Origin: an uncultured Eubacteriales bacterium
Lineage (GTDB): Bacteria > Bacillota_A > Clostridia > Oscillospirales > Oscillospiraceae
Reading direction: 5' to 3'
DNA: 7,573 nt
Assembly: GCA_949451265.1 (NCBI GenBank)
Contig: CASTQR010000073.1
Location: forward strand, 1-7,573
Part shown: positions 1-6,044 of the stretch, piece by piece
Position numbering within the stretch: the stretch's first letter is position 1
Layout: the number at the start of each line of letters is the position of its first letter
The notes under the pieces: model-generated
Seen by the model: only the letters and a program-made list of their open reading frames with translations
The model's database searches: none
What the model was told of the DNA's origin: nothing
Made by a program: the position numbers and the translations under genes

Positions 1-2331
1 ACCCTGCTGGCCCTGGCCACCGGGCGGCGTCTGCCCGCCCCCTCCCCCCTGGCCTTTGACGAGGGGGACGCCAAGGGGCGCATCAAGCACGTGCTGGGCT
101 ACCGCCGCCCCGCCCTGTGGGTGATCGTGGTCAGCGTGATCGCGGCGGTGCTGGCGGCGGTGTGCCTGCTCACCGACCCGGTGGCGGCCCGGAACAACCC
201 GGAACCCAGCCCCGGCACGACCCAGAGCCCGGAGCCCTCCCCCGGCGCGACCCAGCCCCCGGTCAACCTGGCGGACACCCTGCTGGACCCGTGGATGAAG
301 GAGGTACTGGACGGGGAGCGGCAGTTCATCTCCGCCTACTCCCACTATGCCGAGGGCGACGGCCGAACCTACAGCATCCACGACCTGAGAACCTTCTACT
401 ATGGGGACAACCAGTTCCCCGACGCCGTGGTAGAGCTGGACCGGGTGGCCATTCTCGACCTGGACCGGGACGGGATCAAGGAGATGGTGCTCTGGCCCAA
501 GGGCGAGGAGGATTATCTTTACAGTGTGGTGGGCTATGTGATCCTCCGCCGCCAGGGGGATGAGATCTACGCCTATAACCCCGTCTACCGCGCCTTTGGC
601 AATTTGAAGTCGGACGGCACCTTTGATTGGAGCGGCAGTGCGTTTAATTGGGGCATTGGCTCTGCCCTGTTTACTGAAAACGGCTTTGAAGTCAAAAATA
701 TAACTTGGTGTGAAATTCACAGCGAAACCGACGAACGTTATTTCGTGGACGGCGCCAAGGCCACCCGGGAGGAATTTGAGGCCGCCACGGGCTGGGGCCC
801 GCAGAACCGGAAGCCCAAAGCGGCCTGGTTCACCTATGAGGACGGCAGGCTCGCGCCCTATCTCCCCGCCGGGGCGGCGCTGCTGGCGGAGGCCAGCCCC
901 GACACCGAGGCCGGAGCCGCCAGACTGTGGCAGGGCGGGGGCGGGCTTCCCTGGCTGGAGTGGAACGGCGCGGCCTACCTGCTGGGTTCCACCGTCACCG
1001 CCGATCAGTTCCCCGCCCTGTTTGTCCGGGACTTCGACGGCGACGGGCAGAACGAGCTGGCGCTCCAGTGGATGAATGCCGGCTTCGCCCGGTACGAGGT
1101 GTACGAGTGGAACAACGGGGCGCTCACCTACGCCGATGCCTTTGACACCCAGGATGATCTCCTGCTGCGCTTCAACCAAAACAACGTGGCGGCTTACAGT
1201 AAGGACGGTCGGATGATGGCCGTCACCTATTCCCACAACGAGGGCGACCCGGACAGCGAGGACTTCGACCGCCGCTACATTACGGGAAGCTGTGTTCTCC
1301 CGGAGGACTTCTTCAACGGCTACGAACATATCCGGGATGGCCGCGCCTATGTTTACGCCTGCGACTTCCGCCGGATCAGCTTTAACCCGGACAATTCCAT
1401 CCGCTTTGAACTGCTGTTCTGTCCGGCGGATGAGACCATGAAGGATCTGGTTCGGGTGGTTCCGCCCTACGAACCGGCGGATGAGCACTGCATGATGGGT
1501 CATACTGTGGGCACCGCCGCCTTCACCCTCAGCTACGACGGGGCGAACTGGGTTCTGCAAGCGCCGGATCAGCTGGACATGGGCGTGAAGGAGGAGCCCA
1601 CCCCCATCGACATCGCCTCCGCCGCCCCGCTGAGCGCCCCGGTCACCGACCTGATGGGCGGCCTCCCGAACGATCCGGAGGAATGGTACAAGGTGGCGGA
1701 GCTGCCCGACGACATGATCTGGGTGTTCTCCCGGAACTACGGCGCAGAGACCCTGATCCGCTGGGACGGGAACTTCTACAAGACGTTCAACCGCACCGCC
1801 CACACCGCCCGGGCCATCCCGCCCCTGCTGAAAAAGCTGGGCGGGGCGGACACCTACGGCCCCCTGGCCATCATCAGCAACGTGGGCAGCGGCACCGGCG
1901 TGTCCCTGTATGAGCTGGCGGTGTATGACCTGGATTCCTCCGACGCGGTCAGTTACGTCCACGACTGGAGGCCCCTGGTAGACGAGTTTAACGCCAAGCG
2001 CGCCTTCCAGTACGACAAGGACACTCAGACCGTCACCTGCACCTACGCGGGCCAGACGGCGGAGCTGATCATCGACGGCGACGAGGAAATGTTCCGCATG
2101 ATCGAGGAGGACGGCGTCAGTGTCCGGGTCACCGGCGAGGTCGTCACTTACTGGTTCAACGATGACGGCACCATGGAAATCGAGTTCCCCGTGGAGGCGT
2201 TCATCGGCGGTCAAGTGGTCGGCGCCCCGCTGGTGTGGCCCTGGTTCCTGCGCTGGACGATCCGCTTTAACGGCAGCGGGTTTGACACCGTGCCCGGAAG
2301 CTGCGAGCTGTTCACCTACGCGGGCCAATAA
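1..2331 (+). CDS. M56/BlaR1-like membrane protein, C-terminal part with large extracytoplasmic domain (5' partial)
   Basis: The reading frame is open from base 1, so the gene starts before the window; the in-frame GTG at 91 is internal. Residues 17-60 (counting from base 1) read PLAFDEGD, GRIKHVL, then a hydrophobic helix (about 38-57) ending CLLTDP. This is the typical junction that follows the metallopeptidase domain in clostridial M56 (BlaR1/MecR1-like) proteins. In characterised members, an extracellular sensor signals to an inner zinc protease that acts on a BlaI-type repressor; the protease HExxH domain would lie upstream and is not visible. After the helix comes a Pro-rich linker with a tandem repeat (EPSPGTTQSP then EPSPGATQPP, residues 68-87), then about 690 residues predicted outside the cell. 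This region has two DxDxDG motifs, DLDRDG (153-158) and DFDGDG (344-349), as in calcium-binding FG-GAP/VCBS-type repeats. No penicillin-binding SxxK domain was recognised, so the ligand is unknown. An AT-rich patch lies at about 641-720. Family assignment is fairly secure; the function is inferred. Confidence 0.8.
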   Translation, partial: TLLALATGRRLPAPSPLAFDEGDAKGRIKHVLGYRRPALWVIVVSVIAAVLAAVCLLTDPVAARNNPEPSPGTTQSPEPSPGATQPPVNLADTLLDPWMKEVLDGERQFISAYSHYAEGDGRTYSIHDLRTFYYGDNQFPDAVVELDRVAILDLDRDGIKEMVLWPKGEEDYLYSVVGYVILRRQGDEIYAYNPVYRAFGNLKSDGTFDWSGSAFNWGIGSALFTENGFEVKNITWCEIHSETDERYFVDGAKATREEFEAATGWGPQNRKPKAAWFTYEDGRLAPYLPAGAALLAEASPDTEAGAARLWQGGGGLPWLEWNGAAYLLGSTVTADQFPALFVRDFDGDGQNELALQWMNAGFARYEVYEWNNGALTYADAFDTQDDLLLRFNQNNVAAYSKDGRMMAVTYSHNEGDPDSEDFDRRYITGSCVLPEDFFNGYEHIRDGRAYVYACDFRRISFNPDNSIRFELLFCPADETMKDLVRVVPPYEPADEHCMMGHTVGTAAFTLSYDGANWVLQAPDQLDMGVKEEPTPIDIASAAPLSAPVTDLMGGLPNDPEEWYKVAELPDDMIWVFSRNYGAETLIRWDGNFYKTFNRTAHTARAIPPLLKKLGGADTYGPLAIISNVGSGTGVSLYELAVYDLDSSDAVSYVHDWRPLVDEFNAKRAFQYDKDTQTVTCTYAGQTAELIIDGDEEMFRMIEEDGVSVRVTGEVVTYWFNDDGTMEIEFPVEAFIGGQVVGAPLVWPWFLRWTIRFNGSGFDTVPGSCELFTYAGQ

Positions 2332-2336
2332 ACATC

Positions 2337-2375
2337 AACCGCCCCGCCCGGTTTCCTCCGGGCGGGGCGGTTTTT
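2337..2375 (+). terminator. Rho-independent terminator of the M56-like gene
   Basis: A perfect 13-bp GC-rich stem (2339-2351 with 2358-2370) closes a 6-nt loop and is followed directly by five T. Two A residues at 2337-2338 can extend the stem into the T tract. It begins 6 nt after the TAA stop of the M56-like gene, so it ends that + strand transcript before the convergent rpmF. Confidence 0.93.
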
Positions 2376-2387
2376 CGCCAAGCCAGC

Positions 2388-2419
2388 AAAAAAGCCGCCG
2401 CTACTGCGGCAGCTTTTTT
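2388..2419 (-). terminator. Terminator of the yceD-rpmF unit (potentially bidirectional)
   Basis: Six A (2388-2393), an 8-position stem (2394-2401 with 2406-2413, one C/A mismatch), a 4-nt TACT loop, then six T (2414-2419). Read on the - strand it also ends in six T, 15 nt beyond the rpmF stop codon, so it fits as the terminator of yceD-rpmF. The A6/T6 symmetry means it could also stop read-through from the + strand M56-like gene. Confidence 0.88.
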
Positions 2420-2434
2420 CGATCCTCGCAGGCG

Positions 2435-2620
2435 TCACTTCTCGGCGGAGGCGGTAACCTCCCGGCCATTGTAGCTCATGCAGTTCTTGCAGACGCGGTG
2501 GGGCAGGGTCACAGTACCACACTTGGGGCAGGTGTTGATACCGGGGGTCTCCAGCTTCCACACGGAGCTGCGGCGCTTGTTCCTGCGCTGCTTGGATACC
2601 TTACTTTTCGGGACGGCCAT
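2435..2620 (-). CDS. rpmF: 50S ribosomal protein L32
   Basis: This is a 61-residue protein starting MAVPKSKVSKQRRNKRRS, the characteristic basic N-terminus of bacterial L32. It is followed by a zinc ribbon with Cys31, Cys34 (CPKC) and Cys44, Cys47 (CKNC), so it is the zinc-binding (C+) form. L32 is a structural protein of the large ribosomal subunit. A strong AAGGAGGTG ribosome binding site (2626-2634) precedes the ATG. It lies 48 nt downstream of yceD on the same strand, the usual yceD-rpmF pairing, and is probably transcribed from the yceD promoter. Unlike in many bacteria, no plsX or fab gene follows: a terminator comes 15 nt after the stop and the next gene is convergent. The length is normal and nothing appears broken. 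Confidence 0.98.
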   Translation of the reverse strand: MAVPKSKVSKQRRNKRRSSVWKLETPGINTCPKCGTVTLPHRVCKNCMSYNGREVTASAEK

Positions 2621-2668
2621 TTTGACACCTCCTTATATCGCCAATGTCCATCGGGACATACAGCATAC

Positions 2669-3181
2669 TTACGCGTTATCCTCCTGCTTCTCCAGGAGCT
2701 GGGCCAGCTTGGCCAGCCGGGGGTCGATCTCCTTTTTGCACCGGCAGGGCTCACGGTTCAGATCCGCGCCGCAGCCGGGGCACAGCCCCCTGCAATCCTC
2801 AGAGCACAGGTTTTTCGTGTCCATTTCGAGGAGGAACACCTCGGTCATCAGCCCGTCCAGATCCAGCTCCCCGCTCTTGTCCAGCAGGACGATGTCGTCG
2901 CTCTCCCCGTTGGCCAGCTCGAAGGCCAGCAGGGTCTCGTACTCCACCGTTTTCTCCCGCTCGAAGGGCTGGGCGCAGCGGTCGCACACCAGGGACAGCA
3001 GGCCGCTCAGCGTGGCGCTGAGGGTCAGGGCCCCGGCCATGTTGCGCACCTTCCCGGCGATGCGGATTCCGTGGGTGAAGGGCCGCCCGCCGTTCCACTC
3101 CTCCTGGGACAGATCCAGCACGTAGTCAAAGGGCAGAACCGCGCCCGGTTCCCGGGCCAGGCGTTCCAAATTCAGCTTCAT
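2669..3181 (-). CDS. yceD: YceD family (DUF177) protein, probable 23S rRNA accumulation factor
   Basis: The protein has 170 residues, the usual size for the family. It carries the DUF177 signature: a CDRC pair (Cys66, Cys69) in the middle and a C-terminal cluster, LCSEDCRGLCPGCG (Cys126, 130, 134, 137) followed by CRC (146, 148) and DPRLAKL (153-159). The cysteines suggest a metal site, probably zinc (inference). YceD/YlbN-type proteins are linked to 23S rRNA accumulation and large-subunit assembly, and the gene almost always sits just before rpmF, as here. The start is supported by GAGGTGG on the - strand (3185-3191), 3 nt before the ATG. That spacing is tight, but the N-terminal MKLNLERL is typical. 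A perfect consensus promoter lies about 30 nt upstream. The family call is secure; the molecular role rests on homologues. Confidence 0.93.
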   Translation of the reverse strand: MKLNLERLAREPGAVLPFDYVLDLSQEEWNGGRPFTHGIRIAGKVRNMAGALTLSATLSGLLSLVCDRCAQPFEREKTVEYETLLAFELANGESDDIVLLDKSGELDLDGLMTEVFLLEMDTKNLCSEDCRGLCPGCGADLNREPCRCKKEIDPRLAKLAQLLEKQEDNA

Positions 3182-3210
3182 GATCCACCTCGCATAATGG
3201 CACGACTGCT

Positions 3211-3239
3211 ATTATACTAAAGAGTGCAGGAATTGTCAA
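3211..3239 (-). promoter_or_regulatory. Consensus sigma-A promoter of yceD-rpmF
   Basis: On the - strand, TTGACA (3234-3239) and TATAAT (3211-3216) are separated by exactly 17 bp, with both hexamers fully matching consensus. Transcription would start near 3204, giving a leader of roughly 23 nt that carries the GAGGTGG ribosome binding site. Such strength fits a ribosomal protein unit. Confidence 0.93.
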
Positions 3240-3288
3240 ATCATTTCCCGCTTTTTTCTCCGAAATTTTTCTTCGGGCCCGCGCCGCC

Positions 3289-3314
3289 GGCTGGACTACA
3301 GCTGTAAACCAGCC
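3289..3314 (-). other. Inverted repeat directly after the amidohydrolase stop codon
   Basis: GGCTGG (3289-3294) and CCAGCC (3309-3314) flank a perfect 10-bp palindrome TACAGCTGTA (3297-3306), with only two mismatched pairs between. It begins 1 nt beyond the stop codon of the M20 gene on the - strand. The following - strand bases are GC-rich and not a T tract, so it is not a standard intrinsic terminator. It may be a 3' mRNA stem-loop or a protein-binding site. The rest of the 134-nt gap to yceD holds the yceD promoter and a weak CCGAA/TTCGG hairpin (3260-3276). Confidence 0.5.
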
Positions 3315-3315
3315 C

Positions 3316-4380
3316 TCACCCCAGCGCCAGCCGCCGGAAGGCCCCTACCGTGGGCCCCAGCAGCTCGTCCGGGTACTGGTAGTCCCGGGTGTGGAGGGCG
3401 GGGCACCCTTCCCCCGCCCCGATGCCGAAGAAGGCCCCCGGACAGCGGCGCAGATAGTGCCCAAAGTCCTCGCTCCACCGCATGGGGGCGGGCAGCAGCT
3501 CCCCGCCGCACTGTTCCAGCACTTGCTTCGCGCATTCCGGGTCGTTCACCGTGGCTGGGAACACGTCCTGCACCCCATGGCGGAAGCCCAGGCCGTACTC
3601 CCCCGCCAGCCCCGCCGACAGCCGGAGGATGTCCCCATAGAGCCGTTCCAGATCCCCGTCCGCCTCCGCCCGGAGGGTGAGCCACACCTCCCCACAAGCG
3701 GCGGCGGTGCCGAAGGCCCGCTCTCCCAGCTCCGCCCCGATGACCGTGCACAGGGTCAGGCCGCCGTACCGCTCCGCCCGGGCCAGCTCCGGCAGGGCGC
3801 ACAGCAGCCGTCCCACCGCAGTGGCCGGGGACAGGCCGTCCTCCGGGTAGGCGGCGTGGGCGGGCCGCCCCTCGAAGGCCAGCATCACTCCCCGGGAGGC
3901 GCAGGCGAACGTCCCAGGCCGGGTGAACACCCGCCCCAGGGGATAGCCCGGCAGGTTGTGGGCCCCGTAGATCTCCGCCACCCGCTCCCGGTCAAACAGC
4001 TCCAGGCAGCCGGGGGCCCCGGCCCCGGTCTCCTCGGCGGGCTGGAACAGGAAAAACACGTCCCGATCCAGCGCCTCCCCCTCCAGGGACAGCGCCGCAC
4101 CGCACAGGGCGGCGGCGTGGCCGTCATGGCCGCACAGGTGGGCCGCGCCCCCGCCAGGGAGGGCCAGGGCGTCGTAGTCCGCCCGGAGGGCGATGGGGGG
4201 CTTTGTCCCCTCCGGCTCCCGGCGGGCGGCGTAGAAGCCCTCCCCGCAGGGGTGGAGCTCCAGCCCCGTCCGGGCGCGGAGGAAGTCCATCAGCAGGGCC
4301 TTGGTTTTCGCCTCCTGCCCCGATACCTCCGGGCAGCCGTGCAGCGCCCGCCGCAGGGCGCGGATCTCGTCCAGCTCCAT
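3316..4380 (-). CDS. M20 family (M20D-type) amidohydrolase / metallopeptidase
   Basis: This is a 354-residue protein of the M20 amidohydrolase family, zinc- or manganese-type enzymes that release the acyl group from N-acyl amino acids or related amides. Visible motifs are LRADYDAL (66-73), HLCGHDGHAAAL (81-92), QPAEETGAG (113-121), GAHN (139-142), GRPAHAAYPEDG (171-182, dimerisation-domain part) and HTRDYQYPDE (330-339). Likely metal ligands are Cys83, His85, Glu117, His141 and His330, with Glu116 as the catalytic base. No signal peptide is visible, so it is probably cytosolic. At 354 residues it is a little shorter than the common 380-400. The ATG at 4380 is chosen because AAGGGGAGAGG (4385-4395) sits at good spacing and a promoter -10 box lies at 4440-4445. 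The longer TTG start at 4440 overlaps that box and would lie upstream of the transcript. It is divergent from the fumarase genes. The substrate cannot be told from sequence. Confidence 0.88.
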   Translation of the reverse strand: MELDEIRALRRALHGCPEVSGQEAKTKALLMDFLRARTGLELHPCGEGFYAARREPEGTKPPIALRADYDALALPGGGAAHLCGHDGHAAALCGAALSLEGEALDRDVFFLFQPAEETGAGAPGCLELFDRERVAEIYGAHNLPGYPLGRVFTRPGTFACASRGVMLAFEGRPAHAAYPEDGLSPATAVGRLLCALPELARAERYGGLTLCTVIGAELGERAFGTAAACGEVWLTLRAEADGDLERLYGDILRLSAGLAGEYGLGFRHGVQDVFPATVNDPECAKQVLEQCGGELLPAPMRWSEDFGHYLRRCPGAFFGIGAGEGCPALHTRDYQYPDELLGPTVGAFRRLALG

Positions 4381-4439
4381 CTTGCCTCTCCCCTTCCGCC
4401 CCGGCCCGCTTTTGGACGCCGGGGACTTTGATCCCGTCA

Positions 4440-4468
4440 ATTATAATACAGGCCGTCCGCCGAGGCAA
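4440..4468 (-). promoter_or_regulatory. Probable sigma-A promoter of the M20 amidohydrolase gene
   Basis: On the - strand, TTGCCT (4463-4468; 4 of 6 consensus) and a perfect TATAAT (4440-4445) are spaced 17 bp apart. Transcription would begin near 4433, about 53 nt before the ATG at 4380. The bases around the -10 box (ATTATAAT, 4440-4447) are themselves palindromic, so a TATAAT is also present on the + strand. Confidence 0.7.
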
Positions 4469-4480
4469 GCCCGCCCCTTA

Positions 4481-4494
4481 ATTTCCCGGGAAAT
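4481..4494. promoter_or_regulatory. 14-bp perfect palindrome, candidate operator in the M20/fumarase divergent region
   Basis: ATTTCCCGGGAAAT is a perfect palindrome 45 nt before the fumarase alpha start codon and 12 bp upstream of the -35 box of the divergent M20 gene. It matches the palindrome at 5969-5982 at 12 of 14 positions, and the two differences are symmetric. An operator role is inference. The rest of this 158-nt intergenic region holds the M20 promoter and the fumarase ribosome binding site; no complete + strand promoter is evident. Confidence 0.45.
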
Positions 4495-4538
4495 GCGCCG
4501 AATGAATCAATAAGAATCCAAAGCGAGGAGGAGCGACT

Positions 4539-5372
4539 ATGCGGGAGATCAGCGCCGGGGCGGTAACGGATGCGGTGGCACGGCTGTGTATCCGGGCCAA
4601 CACCTGCCTGCCCCAGGACGTAAAGGACGGCATTGCCGCCGCCCGGGCCGCGGAGGACTGGCCCCCGGCCCAGGAGATCCTGGATCGGATCATCGAAAAC
4701 GGGGCCATTGGCGGCGGTATGCCCATCTGCCAGGACACGGGGATGGCCTGCGTCTTTTTAGAGGTGGGACAGGACGTCCACATCAACGGGAACCTGGCCC
4801 AGGCGGTGGGCAAGGGGGTGCGCCGGGGGTACGCCGAGGGATATCTCCGCAAGTCCGTGGTGTCCGACCCGCTGGAGCGGGTGAACTCCGGGGACAATAC
4901 CCCCGCCATGCTGTACACCGAGCTCGTCCCCGGCGACAAGCTCACGATTACCGTGGCCCCCAAGGGCTTCGGCAGCGAGAACATGAGCCGCATCGCCATG
5001 CTGAAGCCCTCCGACGGGGTGGAGGGGGTCAAGGACTTCATCGTGGACACGGTGGAGCAGGCGGGCCCCAATCCCTGCCCCCCTGTCGTGGTGGGGGTGG
5101 GCATCGGCGGCACCTTCGACAAGTGCGCCCTGCTGGCGAAAAAGGCCCTGCTGCGGGAGCTGGGGGCCCCCTCCCCCCTGCCCTTCTACGCCGCCCTGGA
5201 GCGGGAGCTGCTGGACAAAATCAACGCCTTGGGCATCGGCCCCCAGGGCTTCGGCGGGCGCACCACCGCCTTAGCCGTCCACATTGAGACCATGCCCACC
5301 CACATCGCGGGCCTGCCCTGCGCGGTGAACATCAACTGCCACGTGGCCCGCCACGCAACGGAGGTGCTGTGA
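4539..5372 (+). CDS. Fumarate hydratase class I, alpha subunit (TtdA/FumA N-terminal type)
   Basis: This is a 277-residue alpha subunit of a two-subunit class I hydro-lyase, which interconverts fumarate and L-malate with an oxygen-sensitive 4Fe-4S cluster. The three expected cluster cysteines are visible in their usual settings: Cys64 in PICQDTG, Cys180 in GPNPCPP and Cys267 in NCHVARH. Other family blocks are RVNSGDNTPAM (114-124), APKGFGSENMS (140-150) and GVGIGGTFDKC (186-196). The length is typical for the separate alpha subunit; in E. coli FumA both parts are fused. The ATG is preceded by GAGGAGGAG (4525-4533) with the core 7 nt away. The beta subunit starts 1 nt after this stop codon. 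L-tartrate dehydratase (TtdA) is a close relative and cannot be fully excluded, but the general TCA setting, with isocitrate dehydrogenase nearby, favours fumarase. Confidence 0.94.
   Translation: MREISAGAVTDAVARLCIRANTCLPQDVKDGIAAARAAEDWPPAQEILDRIIENGAIGGGMPICQDTGMACVFLEVGQDVHINGNLAQAVGKGVRRGYAEGYLRKSVVSDPLERVNSGDNTPAMLYTELVPGDKLTITVAPKGFGSENMSRIAMLKPSDGVEGVKDFIVDTVEQAGPNPCPPVVVGVGIGGTFDKCALLAKKALLRELGAPSPLPFYAALERELLDKINALGIGPQGFGGRTTALAVHIETMPTHIAGLPCAVNINCHVARHATEVL
5360..5366 (+). promoter_or_regulatory. Ribosome binding site of fumarase beta inside the alpha coding end
   Basis: GGAGGTG lies within the last codons of the alpha subunit gene, 7 nt before the beta ATG. Alpha stop and beta start are separated by a single base, so the two subunits are probably translationally coupled and made in equal amounts. 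Confidence 0.85.
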
Positions 5373-5373
5373 G

Positions 5374-5928
5374 ATGGCGAAGCTGATAACGGCCCCCCTG
5401 GACAGGGAAACAGCCCACGGCCTGCGGGCCGGGGACAGTGTGCTGCTGTCCGGCACCGTCTACACCGCCCGGGACGCGGCCCACAAGCGCCTGTGTGAGC
5501 TGGCGGCGAAGGGCGGGCCCATGCCCTTCCCCATGGAGGGCTGCGTGATCTACTACGTGGGTCCCACCCCCGCCCGTCCGGGGCAGGTCATCGGCTCCGC
5601 CGGGCCCACCACCAGCTACCGGATGGATGCCTACGCCCCCACCCTGCTGCGGCTGGGGGAGCTGGGCATGATCGGCAAGGGCAAGCGGGGCCTGGAAGTG
5701 GTCGAGGCCATGAAGGAAACGGGCGCGGTGTACTTTGGAGCCATCGGCGGGGCGGGGGCCCTGCTGGCCCGGTGCGTCAAGTCGGCGGAGCTGGTGTGCT
5801 ACGAGGATCTGGGGGCGGAGGCCGTCCGGCGGCTGGAGGTGGAGAACCTGCCGCTGACGGTGGTCATCGACTGCCTGGGGAACAACCTGTACGAGACGGG
5901 CCGGGCCGCCTACCTGGCCCGGCGGTGA
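5374..5928 (+). CDS. Fumarate hydratase class I, beta subunit (TtdB/FumA C-terminal type)
   Basis: This is a 184-residue beta subunit that joins the upstream alpha subunit to make the class I fumarase active site. Family blocks seen are LSGTVYTARDAAHKR (25-39), YYVGPTPA (60-67), GSAGPTTSYRMD (74-85), MIGKGKRG (99-106), GGAGALLA (125-132) and YEDLGAEA (143-150). The PTTSxRMD block and the lysine of the GKG block correspond to substrate-binding and catalytic residues of the family (Thr80, Arg83 and Lys102 by motif matching). The length is normal. The start is fixed by the GGAGGTG site inside the preceding gene and the 1-nt gap. A strong terminator begins 3 nt after the stop codon, so the fumarase unit is bicistronic. 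Tartrate dehydratase beta (TtdB) is the alternative name for the same fold. Confidence 0.94.
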   Translation: MAKLITAPLDRETAHGLRAGDSVLLSGTVYTARDAAHKRLCELAAKGGPMPFPMEGCVIYYVGPTPARPGQVIGSAGPTTSYRMDAYAPTLLRLGELGMIGKGKRGLEVVEAMKETGAVYFGAIGGAGALLARCVKSAELVCYEDLGAEAVRRLEVENLPLTVVIDCLGNNLYETGRAAYLARR

Positions 5929-5931
5929 CAG

Positions 5932-5960
5932 ACCGGCCGGCCTGGGGGCCGGCCGGTTTT
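5932..5960 (+). terminator. Rho-independent terminator of the fumarase operon
   Basis: A perfect 11-bp stem (5932-5942 with 5947-5957) closes a 4-nt TGGG loop and runs into TTTT (5957-5960). It starts 3 nt after the beta subunit stop codon and separates the fumarase unit from the promoter just downstream. Confidence 0.92.
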
Positions 5961-5963
5961 CTG

Positions 5964-5992
5964 TTGCAATTTTCCGGAAAATACGGTACAAT
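5964..5992 (+). promoter_or_regulatory. Sigma-A promoter of the DUF975 membrane protein gene
   Basis: TTGCAA (5964-5969) and TACAAT (5987-5992) are separated by exactly 17 bp; each hexamer is 5 of 6 to consensus. Transcription would start near 5999, giving a leader of about 45 nt. The 14-bp palindrome at 5969-5982 fills most of the spacer. Confidence 0.85.
5969..5982. promoter_or_regulatory. 14-bp perfect palindrome inside the DUF975 promoter spacer, candidate operator
   Basis: ATTTTCCGGAAAAT lies between the -35 and -10 boxes, overlapping the last base of the -35. A protein bound there would block RNA polymerase. It shares the form ATTTYCCGGRAAAT with the palindrome at 4481-4494. That the two are bound by one regulator is inference; no regulator gene is visible in this window. 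Confidence 0.5.
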
Positions 5993-6003
5993 ACTTCTTG
6001 TAA

Positions 6004-6023
6004 GCGCCCCCGGAGCGGGGCGC
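6004..6023 (+). other. 5' leader hairpin of the DUF975 mRNA
   Basis: GCGCCCC (6004-6010) pairs with GGGGCGC (6017-6023) around a 6-nt loop, giving a 7-bp GC-only stem. It would sit a few bases after the predicted transcription start and end 5 nt before the AGGAGG ribosome binding site (6029-6034). It may protect the 5' end of the mRNA. It is too short to be a riboswitch. Confidence 0.5.
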
Positions 6024-6044
6024 GGAGAAGGAGGGAACCGTTCT

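Noticed and set aside
91..93. GTG at 91 as the true start of the first gene
   Set aside because: The frame is open to the window edge, and the residues before it (PLAFDEGD, KGRIKH) belong to the conserved M56-protein junction. No ribosome binding site precedes the GTG.
2120..3220. Long + strand open frame running from the M56-like gene across rpmF and yceD
   Set aside because: It crosses two terminators and lies antisense to two clearly recognised genes; no recognisable protein features.
3391..4431. Long + strand open frame (346 codons) opposite the M20 gene
   Set aside because: It is a Pro/Gly/Arg/Gln-rich translation typical of an antisense shadow in GC-rich DNA. The - strand frame carries all the M20 motifs and has a promoter and ribosome binding site.
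4381..4440. N-terminal extension of the M20 protein from a TTG at 4440
   Set aside because: The TTG overlaps the -10 box of the gene's own promoter, the 20 extra residues are low-complexity and basic, and the ATG at 4380 has a well-placed ribosome binding site.
5772..6044. Upstream extension of the DUF975 frame into fumarase beta
   Set aside because: It overlaps a recognised gene in another frame, a strong terminator and the DUF975 promoter. The ATG at 6045 has AGGAGG before it.
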